Shown: one piece after another, positions 13,983 to 25,000 of the stretch
Numbering within the stretch: the stretch's first letter is position 1
Layout: every line of letters begins with the position of its first letter
NCBI GenBank assembly: GCA_037074705.1
Contig: CM073591.1
Coordinates: forward strand, 80,520,532 to 80,584,531
Length of the DNA: 64,000 nt
DNA from: Zhengitettix transpicula
Taxonomy: Eukaryota > Arthropoda > Insecta > Orthoptera > Tetrigidae
Direction of reading: 5' to 3'
Made by a program: the position numbers and the translations under genes
Notes under the pieces: generated by a model
Told to the model about the DNA's origin: nothing
The model's input: only the letters and a program-made list of their open reading frames with translations
Database searches by the model: none

Positions 13983-14112
13983 TTTACAGTCGCATCAACA
14001 GCTCAGGTTATTAGCGACTAATTAAGGAAACTCATTTTACCTTCTCTGAGGCCTGATTTGACGATCCGTGTCCTCGCCGGGATTCGAACCCGGGACCTCT
14101 GTGATGCGACAA
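13983..14112 (-). mobile_element. tRNA-derived SINE, 5'-truncated
   Basis: On the - strand it begins at a B-box T-arm, CCCGGGTTCGAATCCCGG, with a perfect GGTTCGAATCC box. The same body and 3' end as the SINE at 6915-7078 follow (GATGCGACTGTAAATAAAT). The A-box half is missing. Confidence 0.75.
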
Positions 14113-17100
14113 ACTATTGAAATGTAGTGCTTGAAAAAATTTTGTTACAAAATAACTCCATATTGACCATTGTAAAAATTTGGGACAAATTAGCAAGCAC
14201 GTAGATATCAAGGGAAGTACATGGGTTACAGTGTAGAAATGAGTATTCTGTGAATAAAGGTTTCCAGCCCCTACATGACGACACCGACTCTCAATTTCAT
14301 TCAATATGAAGATCATGTTAATCAGGTAACAGTTTTATCTTGAGTGTTATTTTTTTTTAAGTCTAATATTAAATTTTTCAATGTCGAATGAAGAAGAAAG
14401 CGCGTGTTAAAGAGGCAGAATGATAAGAGTAGTGTTAATCGCATAACCGCACTTGACAGATGTCCTAAATAATAATAGTTCATAATTTTAGTCCACTTGT
14501 TGTGGTATTAGGGTGAAATTAGGTAGAATGGTTTCGGGCAGGGTACGAAGTACGTGATTTGCCGGCTTGTCGTTGGCGAGTAGCGTTTGTAGGTCACTGA
14601 AAGCTATCGATCTATCGCTGCGCCGCGGTGTCGTTCTTACCACACAGCTACCAAGGTTGCATCTACTTCTACCGACCTCGCTAATTCACATGTATTTCAG
14701 CTTCCTGCTGCGTTGTTACGGGCGCAGAGGAACATGCTCCCAACTTTGCTAAATATCATTTCCGTCTAGATTAACATAATATAAAGATATTTGACTGCAG
14801 CGTAGAATCACTGGGAAAATACTGTTGTATATGAGACAATTCCTAAAGTTTTATGCGTTCAAAATGAACTTCCTATCCGACCAGATCGTTTTATATAGCC
14901 ATGGATCACACCGTTTTGACTATCTATATGAATCTACGTAAGACTAGTTTAAGGAACTTCTCTTTGTTCTCTTCTCTAATCTCTTCAGAGACGTGATTTT
15001 TACAATGGATTGCTCGCGGACTTATAATATTTGTTAAGTGCACTGAACCTTCTAGCAGTGTTAGTTGTTTCAGTGTACAGTACGATACGCTAGATTTCTT
15101 GTCAGGAGTTTTTTGAAGATATACCTCATAATTTTTTTTAAAAAAATATTCCTATTCACCACTTTTTCCATACATTCAGTCTTCAACGGCACGAAATATT
15201 TATTATAAGCTCCAAGTATTCTAGTTCCATTCAGGTTCCATGATCATACCTCTTCCTACTTTCCATTCGTATAGAGAAATAGAGAAAATATATAGAAATA
15301 TTCGTCGTGAACACATTCACAATTTTTAATCTGTTTAATGTAATTTTTTTTCTTAGTCCCAGAAATTCAGAATAACAACAGCTATTAAAGTTATAAGATT
15401 ATTATTTCATTTTAACGAAGGGAGAGTGGATAAAATACTGAGAATTTTTAATTAAAACGGAGTAATCAGGATTTTATTCTTAGCATGTCGTGCGGATGAA
15501 TGAGAAATAAAAAGTTAAACTGCACGTGATCAATTCTTTGAGATGCGGGAAAAAGTAGTTTGAATATTACATCCTGCATAAACAATTTCTGATTTTCATA
15601 TACGGAATACTCTTTTCAAATGTGGTGAAAAATATAGTCAAAAAGCCATACACACAATAACAGAGAACAAACTCAAATAAATAAATCTGTAATAACAACT
15701 TTTATTATAAATATGCACGTGTTAGTGGTATTCTGAGAAAATAATTACTTAAAAAAAATTGTATTATGCCAATGTATAGATAAATAATAATAGTTAAATT
15801 CTTTGAATTGATTTCGAATATATATATTTATATATCATGATTGTATAATTCTTTCAGCAAAATAAAATATTACTATAGATGAATATGATGTTTTCCATAT
15901 AAAGCTCCTAAACCAAATGTAATGCATATAAAAAAGGCACATATAAAACCAGCGCCTGTAATAATACGATATAATAAATAAATAGGAAACAAAAACTAAT
16001 CTTATTCAACCATTTTTATACCTCAGAAAATATGTTTTCCAAGTACGGAAAGACATGACATTTCAAAAAGAAATTAAATACATCAAGTTCTTTTTTATTA
16101 AAGATATTTTAATGCCAAAATAAGGCAAAACTGTATATCAGATTCGGTTAATTATGTCAATCGTTTTTGTAAGTATATGAAATTGAATTCGTTTTTGCAT
16201 ATAGCGAAACTTTGGAGGATAGATTCTTACTCTAGAAAACATCCTGGAATCTCGTTTTACTTTTTCTATTGAGGTACTCATAAAAATATATTTGGACTAA
16301 TTAATTATAATTTTAATTATTACGAAATACTTGCAATGCAACTGAACTAGAGCTGTAGCTCAGCGATTTCTCTCTTCTCCTTACGACTTAACTTTACCTA
16401 GCATTTCCTGCAAAATATCTTGAAATGTTGATATTAATTGAACATCATAAATTGTTGATTCAAATAAATAAATGTTCCAGAGTAATTTTCCGATAGTTAT
16501 ATTTATTTGTACCCTTTACATTTTTTCTGATTGGATCCTAAATTTAATTTCCTTGCGCATTTTCCCCCTTAGCTATTGTGCAGCTCAAATGTCGCCCTTG
16601 AAATTCTGAATCGATAAGCGTCGTGCACCCTTCTCCAGAGAAGCCGAAAATAAACTGTCGATATTGTCTAAATGCCTGAAGTGTTCGAGTAGTCTACGAA
16701 AGTGCTTCAAACTTCACAGCCTTTGAATATCATTCAGTGTAACGCTTTGGGTCGATTAAGAAGGATAATTGTTCAATAATTAACTGGCGGGACGTGGACT
16801 GCAAATGTATTAATATTTGTAATAAAATGAATGGAGTCGTCTGGATACCTTCCAAATGTCATTGAAAATTTATTTGATTTTAGAATGGTGTTCGGAAATA
16901 CTTTTACCAAATAAGCTAGATGAGGAGAAATTGAAAAATTCTAATACGAATTTCCTACTCTTGAAATGCACATATTAAAGGCTGAAACGCTGTAGTAATA
17001 ATAACCTCATAACAATGTATAATTAACGTTTAGTATCTTGTAGAAGTCACTATTTTTCTTTATTTACAACCGCCGGGAAATTCAGCAGTATATATTATTT

Positions 17101-17389
17101 TATTAGTTGGGCGCCAGATAATTTTTACGCAAAATTATTAAAACCAAAATTATTACTTTACTTTATAGATTTTAGTAGAAGTATAAAACTCTCCTTATTC
17201 ACTAAGACGTCTATCATGTTTTTTTTCTCACAGTCCAAATAAATTACAATAAATTCCATATATCTCGTTTTTACAAACTTCTCCCCCTCCAAAGTTTACA
17301 ATAATAATATTTCACAAAAACAAAAACTTAGCAACCAACCTTTTATTAATAATATATAAACTTCTAGATCATATAAATATATATATATT

Positions 17390-18340
17390 GTAATTAAAAG
17401 GAAATATAATTAATTAATAAAAAAAAATTTTGGACTTGCACTGTTGGTGGGGTAAACATACGATTTGTGTACAAGAATATGGGGCTATAATGCTTGCTTG
17501 CTGGGGTATTGTCGAAAAACATTTTGCTAGACGCGCAGAGCGGCAGTGTGTGGACAGGAGGCAGAGGGACAAAATTTCAGAAAGTGTGTTTGGGCAGGCA
17601 AGGCTGTATATAGTCTAACAGCTCTAATATTCAGAACGATCTATAGTTTCCAGTTTTGAGCAAACAACTGCAAACAAAAAAAAACGCCGACTGTTATTTT
17701 CCTTATTGCAGAATATTTTCGTAGTCTAGCCTACGTTCACGAGTTATACATTTCTTCAAATATTGGGAGCTAGGTTATTGTATCCAGTAAATAACCAAAC
17801 TTTGATAATGGTAACAAGTTATTGATCGAGAGAACAGAGAAACAAGTGTTGTAAGTAAACTCAGCAAACAGAAAGTGTTGCCTAGTAAATTCTGTGTATT
17901 ATGGCCTATTTATAAAGTGTTAATAATAATCGTGTGTGTGCGTACGAGCCCATTTCTTGGTACAACAAAAACTTTAAGGTAAACTGAACAACTTATTATC
18001 TGTAAACCCCACAGTAAATGATATTTTATCGTCAAATATCAGAGTTCAGATTTCATATTTTAATATTTTACTGATTGTTAAATTAATGCTTTAGTCACTT
18101 TGTAAATTTAATTGTTTGGCCTAAATATTCTTTATTGAAGGCCCGATGGTCGGCCCTGAGATCTAGTCAATAATTGGATGTAATAAATTCATTTACTTGT
18201 TAACTTTAAAATTTTTTTTAATTAAAACATTCGATCACTTAATTTTTAATTGTCTTATCATTTATCTTTAAATAATACAAATTGTTCCTACAACATGTGG
18301 CACGTTTAAATTATTTTAATTGAATTACTACAAATTGACG
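17390..18340 (+). repeat. R3 dispersed repeat, copy 1
   Basis: About 950 bp is shared in the same order and orientation with 23390-24778. Shared landmarks include GTACAAGAATATGGGGC, GTCTAACAGCTCTAATATTC, GGTTATTGTATCCAGTAAAT and AGGCCCGATGGTCGGCCCTG. No protein is recognised. Here the internal GT run is only CGTGTGTGTGCGTACG (17931-17946). It is likely an unclassified transposable element; the end sequences do not show clear terminal repeats. Confidence 0.8.
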
Positions 18341-18382
18341 CTTCAACGTGACTATTTAACTGTGAATAATGTACAATCATTA

Positions 18383-18384
18383 CA

Positions 18385-18416
<32 letters not shown>

Positions 18417-18417
18417 T
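18383..18417. repeat. (TA)n followed by (GA)n microsatellite
   Basis: About ten TA units are followed directly by GAGAGAGAGAG, in otherwise unremarkable AT-rich sequence just after R3 copy 1. Confidence 0.9.
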
Positions 18418-18549
18418 CCGTGCTTTGTTTCATGTAGATAAGAAAATATACTTATTTACCACTTATGTTCTTCTGCTTGGGGAAAATTATTTCTTAAAAT
18501 GTAAAAGTATTTATTTACCTATTTCAAAAATTTTTTTTAACTATTTCTG

Positions 18550-18900
18550 AAATTTTAAAGGAGGGAGGCAGTAGTTGTCCCCCATTTGCATGGTCTTGGC
18601 GACAAAAGTATTGTAGTTCGTACCGTAAAATGTGTATTCACATACCGCTCTGCCGGTAAACAACCACTCCGGAGAGGTAAATCATGGTGTAAGTGATGTT
18701 TAAACGCTGCTCTTTGTGGGTTTGATCCTTGTAGCACAAATACAGGGCTGCTTCTGGCATTTCTCAACTCCCCGTTGACCTTTCCGAAATACACCGCAAC
18801 TACACGTTACAATTTCCTGGGTAATGGAGCCACTCGGGTAAACAATTGTGTAGCTAATATATTTCCATTAAAAAGATTCTACCATTTAGTTACGCAGAGC
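18550..18900. other. GC-richer patch, possible degraded element
   Basis: A block with higher GC than its surroundings contains CCACTCCGGAGAGGTAAATC and a 79-codon open frame on the - strand. The frame shows no domain, signal or coiled coil that I recognise, and I treat it as non-coding. Confidence 0.2.
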
Positions 18901-19383
18901 GCTTCAAGCTAGGTTTTTCGCGCAAGTTCATGTTTCAAAACGGGAATTATCCTTCTTACCGATGAATTCGAATGAGCTAACTTTTTGTATCGTCGGTTCT
19001 CATAACAATCCTTGTAAACCCTATTTGCCCAGGCATTCACTAGCGCGGTCTTCAAAAACGTTTCCCAGCTACTTTTTGTAGTCTTAAAACGAATTATAAA
19101 GATGAAATAAGTTTGAAATGTGAAAAAGTCTGCGAGAAATAGAGACGATAAACGGTTTTGAAGAGCCATGCGAACAACTAACCTTACATATTAATGAATG
19201 TTCTCTCAGTTACTCAATTTTCTTGAAAATATTATTTAACAACAGATTTTTTTAATAATTTAAACGGGTAACATTCCTTACATATTTTTGTTTCCAGTTT
19301 TTCTTTTTACCTAAACTTCAAGTTCATGAATGATCCAATTCAACAAATGCTACATCCGTAGTACAACGAAACTAATCTTTATA

Positions 19384-19522
19384 ACCCCCCTCCCCTCCCC
19401 CTCCCCCCTCCCCTCCCCCTCCCCCTCCACTCCCCCTCCACTCCCCCTCCCCCTCCCCCTCCCCTCCCCCTCCCCTCCCCCTCCCCTCCCCCTCCCCTCC
19501 CCCTCCCCTCCCCCTCCCCTCG
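19384..19522. repeat. C-rich homopyrimidine tract (CCCCTC repeats)
   Basis: About 138 bases consist of C and T on the + strand, apart from two A's, as CCCCTCCCCCTCC units. The - strand is therefore GGGGAGGGGGAGG. Mirror-repeat homopurine tracts of this kind can form triplex (H-DNA), and the G-rich strand meets the pattern for G-quadruplexes. The open frames over it are low-complexity Pro/Ser or Gly/Glu/Arg and not genes. Confidence 0.95.
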
Positions 19523-21699
19523 ACGGAACTGGTTTTTTTCCCCATGCAGTATTATGCAAGTAGTCTAACTACAGAGATACTATAAAACTGAACGTAAAAG
19601 TAAACCCTTAAGTGCATAGTGTAGCATATATGCAACATAACTTTTAGTATCACCCCATAGGCATCTGTTGGTTTTTAAGAGAGCTAATTTGTGGTGCAGA
19701 TATGAAACAACATGCGCTTAAAGAAATGTGAATTTTTTAGCATCCGTGAACGGGGTAAAACATGCCTGTCCTAGCGTTGGGAGTCAACCCCTTAAGCCAT
19801 ATTTTTCTAGCCGCCGGTCAACTTAAGAATATTTACTTTCTGTGGGGTTTTTTTTCAAGAAATAAAATTTAAGCGGCATTTTAAGAGTATTATAATTGCA
19901 CAAACATAATAATAATTATCCCATCAATATGAATTTTTGTTAAATCATACATAATTATATTTGTTGCATATGTGCAACATCATTAACCAAAATGACTTTG
20001 GTATTTGATATTTTTTTGGTAGTTTTTCCTTATTGTATTCACAAAAATACGTTTTAAAAACACAAAAAATGCACTAAAGTAATAAAGGCCATTACAAACA
20101 AAACACATTAACGGTATATGTAATGAATTATGCAACCAAAATATTTCGATGTATGAATTTTCCGTTGTAAGTTTGTAAACGAAAAGGAACCAGAATCCCA
20201 AGGTTTTTCTGCTGACTTTGATCCCCGTCAAAATGGCTGATTTCTGAAAAATACAATTGTTTGTATTTACGTACCTAGAATTGGTGGTTCGATTTGCAGC
20301 ACTCGTACCATATGTATAACGCTTGAAATGTTATTAATTGTCTTCAGCAGGAAAAATAACTACACAAAATCATATATGTTAAAATGGACAAGTTTTTATA
20401 CCTCATTTTTCTTACAAATGTTTACAAATCTTTAATGATCATCCCTTTTTTATAATGATTCGATCAAAGCAGTTGTTCATTCTGATACTATATTGATTCA
20501 TCTTTGACAAAAAAAATACTCAATATTTTTTAAATAAACCGATCATAAATCTTTGCGCGTCGACCTTTCCAATATTTAATGTTTGTGGTCAGATTGTAAA
20601 TTTTAATTTTGTCCTTCAAACATTTTTGATAGTTGTTTAGTTTCAATGTTTGTTAAAAATCACTCAACCAGATTCCCATATTTTAAAATGTTTTTTAAAA
20701 ACTGTCGTTGGAATTTATTTGAAACGAGTGCGGCTTATTACGTTGGTTGCTTTCAATGAAGTCTATGCTACTTTTCTATAAATGGATTGTTTCTAATGTT
20801 GATCAGAGCACTTTATTGTTTACCTAACTGCAACGAGCGTTAAAGGCCAGCGACACTTGCGGCAGTTTTGTCCCCTTCGTTACTTACCGTCACGTTTGGC
20901 CTTTATAGTATTATTCCAAAGCTTATGTCTAAGTATGATAACCCTTTTAGTTGAAATCATTACTAATGGAATATATCTAGAAACGATACGTTGCTGTTAC
21001 AGTTTGAACTTAAGAAAATTGTAATGAATATTCTTTTATATCTTCTTAGCTCAATTTTTTTTATAAATTATTAAGTATCAGATAGGAGTATTCTATTTAT
21101 TTTAAAACGTTAAAATGGGATTTTTACAATTCTAGAATATTTTACTTGCTTGGTTTTCATGTCAATTAACATTTTTCATAACCCCAACTTTAGCTTTTTA
21201 GTGAGTTCCGCGTGATTTTCCTTTCTTATAAATGAGGCGGTTAATGCCAGAGTGGGTTTTCCCCTTTCCGAACCTATTTGAGATGAGATTTTAATTTTTT
21301 GCTTCACATTTGTCACCCTATGTCCCAGAACTCTTTGCGCTGCCATTTCTTGAACGTGGAATAACCTAAACTACACACAGACCACTCTGGCACTGAGAAG
21401 ATGGCCACGGACTTCCCTAAACTGGAATTACACAATTTCGACAAGACTCTGGAATTAACGGCCTCAAATATGGAAAATAGAAAATTAATAATTATCAACA
21501 ACTCTTGGAGGCTATATATACCAATATACTCGTAAAGAAGCCTGTTAGCAACATCATCAACATACATTATTAAACTCAATAATTGCTATGATCCCTTAAT
21601 ATTACGCTAAACCTTCTGTTTTCACATTGTCGTTGCTCCCTTATTGTTACGCTAACCCTTCGGCTCTCCCGTTGTCGTTGCGTTTCCGTCGCTTTTGAG

Positions 21700-21834
21700 T
21701 GTTGTCAACTGACAAGTGCAGTTGTGTAGCTCTAGGCTCTTCTTAGCACCTGACGAAAGGTACCAGGATCCCAGAAGCGTTGTGTGGTATTTATATTACA
21801 TTTTTGTCTGTATTACTATCTTTCTTATTCAATA
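21700..21834. mobile_element. M1 MITE, right half only
   Basis: The sequence AGAAGCGTTGTGTGGTATTT and TTTTGTCTGTATTACTATC with TTTCTTATTC match the right arm of M1. The left arm is absent. It ends about 120 bp before the exon A acceptor. Confidence 0.7.
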
Positions 21835-21954
21835 TCGCCAAACGTTTGGACCAAATAATCCTGCATATCTCCTATTTAAAAGTGTGTTTCAGCGCAACCT
21901 GGACTATTGTATATAAGTAATCGGGGACTACATGTTTGACTTTCCTTGTTACAG

Positions 21955-22096
21955 TTTTACTCGTGGCTGGAGCACAACATGGTTGCAAACAGCACGCTTC
22001 AACTACGCCAGGTCACAGTCTTCGCGCCCATCAACCGTGGCTTCCAGAACTACAAGACGAGGGATGGCGACGACAACATCGTGCTCTACCACATGA
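21955..22096 (+). CDS. Fas1: Fas1 exon A: FAS1 domain 1, N-terminal part (first exon visible)
   Basis: The acceptor is a pyrimidine tract ending TTACAG at 21949-21954, and the donor GTAAGT is at 22097-22102. The exon opens in phase 0 with [12 protein letters not shown] and carries the domain 1 H1 motif [10 protein letters not shown]. It ends one base into a serine codon, which is completed by the next exon. NST at residues 12-14 is an N-glycosylation sequon. FAS1 domains normally have about 15-20 residues before this point, so an upstream coding exon with the signal peptide must exist. The right half of an M1 MITE ends only about 120 bp before the acceptor. Confidence 0.93.
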
Positions 22097-25000
22097 GTAA
22101 GTCACAACCTAAAACCCCAATGACTTCCCTATCATTTTATGAATTCTTCGATTCCATTTAATTCCGTTAGTCTATGTTGAGGAAATAGGATGAGTAAGAA
22201 TACGTAAATAATAAGAATATATCAAAATAACAACAAAACTGGCAACATGCATAAGCATGCATACTTATGTAATTCTGAAAAAAATACAATTACTTATGAA
22301 TTGGATAAATGAGAAGTGGCTAGTTTATAAATCAGATAATTTTATAGATACCTGACTAAATCTATTCTAAATTAGAGGGGAAAATATTCGCGTGAATGAG
22401 AAATGTTGTACTTAAAATTAACTCCAAAAAAGGTTAAAAATTTCGTAATTTAGAGAGAAACGTAAAAAAAATTCTGAAGTTTGTAAGTGGCCTGATGTGC
22501 AGAGACAAAAAACCAATCTCAAATATGGTTTGTCCCGCTTGCAAGTTAAAAAATATAAGCTGAAGTTGTTTTTATTGTGCTGTATTATGATATGAATTTA
22601 ATTCATGCCGTGACTTGTCGCCAACGATACAGCAGCTAGATTTCAGCTAAATAAATCAACATGGGAGGATACCGTGAATATCCTTAAAACAGGGATTATC
22701 TCCAGCGATTATAACAGAAAGATAATGAAGTATCCAAAAATCGAACGAAGTTAAGTGAAGAATTAAATACCACGCAACGTTTCTGCATTCCTTGTCGATT
22801 TTTAAGTTGATCGTCTTGTTTGTGCGGTGTGTCGTCCGCCCATTTCTCACGAATTTTCTTCCCCTGACGATAGTAACATAGAGTGCAGAAACGTTGTGAA
22901 GTATTTAATTTATCACTTAATTTTGATTGTTTGTTGGTTACTTCATTCTATTTTGTTATCATCGTTGGCTCTACAGTCCATTGAAGGCCGTGGCCTACTA
23001 GGACGTCTGCCAGACTGTCGCCTTCCATGACACATTCTGGAATTAGGAGTGTCACGTGGTCAGCGTAGCGATTCTCCTGCATCCTTAGTCCCAGTTTCAA
23101 TGACCGTGGCGAGCACTAACATTCATTTCCTTGTCGGGATTCTAACCTATGACATCTGTGATGCGAGGCGGTGACGCTGACCACTGCGTCACAGCAGGTC
23201 GGCGGTTACTTCATTCTTTTTTTTATTAATTTTCACCTAATATACGTGTTAAAATTAAAAATTTACGTCACTTTGAAAATTAATAATGAAGAAAATAGCA
23301 AAATACAGACAAAAGAAGTGATGATATATGTGTATGTATATCACCAACCGCGATTGGGATCGTTCCTGGTATCAGTCTAAAACAAATATATTGTAATAAT
23401 TAAAAGGAAATTTAATTAATTAATTAACAAGATTTTTGGACTTATATTGTTGGCGGCGTAAACACACGACTTATGTACAAGAATATGGGGCGATAATGCC
23501 TGCTTGCTGGGATTGTCGAAGTACATTTTGTGAGAGGCGCAGAGCAGCAGTGTGTGGATACAAGGCATAGGAATAACAGTTCAGACAAAATTTCAGAAAG
23601 TGTGTATTTGGGAGGCAAGGCTGTATGTAGTCTAACAGCTCTAATATTCAGAAAGATCTACGGTTTCCAGTCTATGTGCAAATAACTGCAACGATACTAC
23701 GCCGACTGTTATTTTCCCTGATGCTGAATAGTTTCTGAGTCTATCCTACATTCAAAAGTTATACATTTCTTCAATTATTGGGTGTCAGGTTATTGTATCC
23801 AGTAAATAACTAAACTTTGAGAATGGTAATAAGTTTTTGATAGAGAGTGAAATAAATGTTCTAAGTAAACTCAATAAGCAGAAAGTGTTACCTATTAATT
23901 TCTGTGGCCTGCATTTAAAGTGTTAATAATAATCGTGTGTGTGTGTGAGTGTGTGTGTGTGAGTGTGTGTGTGAGAGAGTGTATGAGTGTGAGTGTGTGA
24001 GATTGTGAGAGAGTGAGTGTGTGTGCGTGTGCGAGTGTGTGTGCGTGTGCGAGTGTGTGTGTGTGTGTGAGCGAGTGTGTGTGTGTGAGCGAGTGTGTGT
24101 GTGTGAGCGAGTGTGTGTGTGTGAGCGAGTGTGTGTGTGTGAGCGAGTGTGTGTGTGAGAGAGAGTGTGTGTGAGAGAGAGTGTGTTTGTGTGTGTGAGT
24201 GTGTGTTTGTGTGCGTGCGCGTGTGTGCGCGTGTGTGCGCGTGTGTGTGTGTGTGCGCGTGTGTGTGTGTGCGTGCGTGTGCGCGTGCCTACGCGCGTGT
24301 GCGTGCCTGCGCGCGTGCGGGTGTGTATGCGCGCGCGCGCGCGCGACCCCATTCCTTGGCACAACAAAACTTTCAGGTAAAACTGCACAACTTATTACTG
24401 TAAACCCGTCAGTAAATGATATCTTATCGTCATATTTCCAAGTTCAGATTTCAGATTTTTATATTGTACTGATTGTTTAAATTAATGCTTTAATAACTTT
24501 GTAAATTTAATTGTTTAACATAAATACTCTTAATTGAAGGCCCGATAGTCGGCCCTGAGATCTATCCGTGGTTTATTGTCAAGTTTTAATATGTAATATG
24601 ATGTCAATAATTTGATTTATTAAATTAATTTATTTGTATGCTCTAACTTTTGATCTTTAATTAAAACATCCGATCACTTAATTTTAATTTGCTTAGCATT
24701 TATCTTTAAATGATGACTATAAAATTTTTGCTTCAACGTGTGGCACGTTTAAATGATTTTAATTGAAATACTACAATATATTAAAAAAAGTATTACAAAT
24801 AAAACAATTTTGAAAGAAAAATAAAAAATAATAATAATAAAATAAGTCTCAGAAATTGTCCTAATAATTTGTTCACTTCCTCCACACTTCACTTCACTAA
24901 AGAATAATATAGACCTAAACTTATTTAAATTACACTAATTTATTTATATTGTTCTTAAACCTTCTTATTGGAAGATTCTCCTCGAACACTGCTACAGATA

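Larger units (their letters stand above)
1..21954 (+). other. Fas1 5' intron or upstream region, no exon recognised
   Basis: Exon A begins in phase 0 in the middle of domain 1, so this whole stretch is either intron or includes an unrecognised 5' exon. I looked for a signal peptide followed by a helix like the start of domain 3 and ending at a phase-0 GT donor, and found none. Short open frames here have no family features. Bases 1-2820, 3020-5840, 9723-11588, 14113-17389 and 19523-21699 are AT-rich and hold nothing I can name. Confidence 0.55.

Noticed and set aside
14567..14752. Candidate Fas1 first exon with a hydrophobic stretch (frame starting MSLASSVCRSLKAIDLSLRR)
   Set aside because: The start is not ATG, the hydrophobic part is far from the N-terminus, and no phase-0 donor or FAS1-like helix follows.
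19330..19563. Pro/Ser-rich frame on the + strand and Gly/Glu/Arg-rich frame on the - strand
   Set aside because: Both follow from the CCCCTC tract; low complexity with no start context or domains.
23895..24388. Open frames of 155-157 codons on the - strand rich in His/Thr/Arg
   Set aside because: They are produced entirely by the GT/GC microsatellite and shift frame without stops; there is no protein family behind them.
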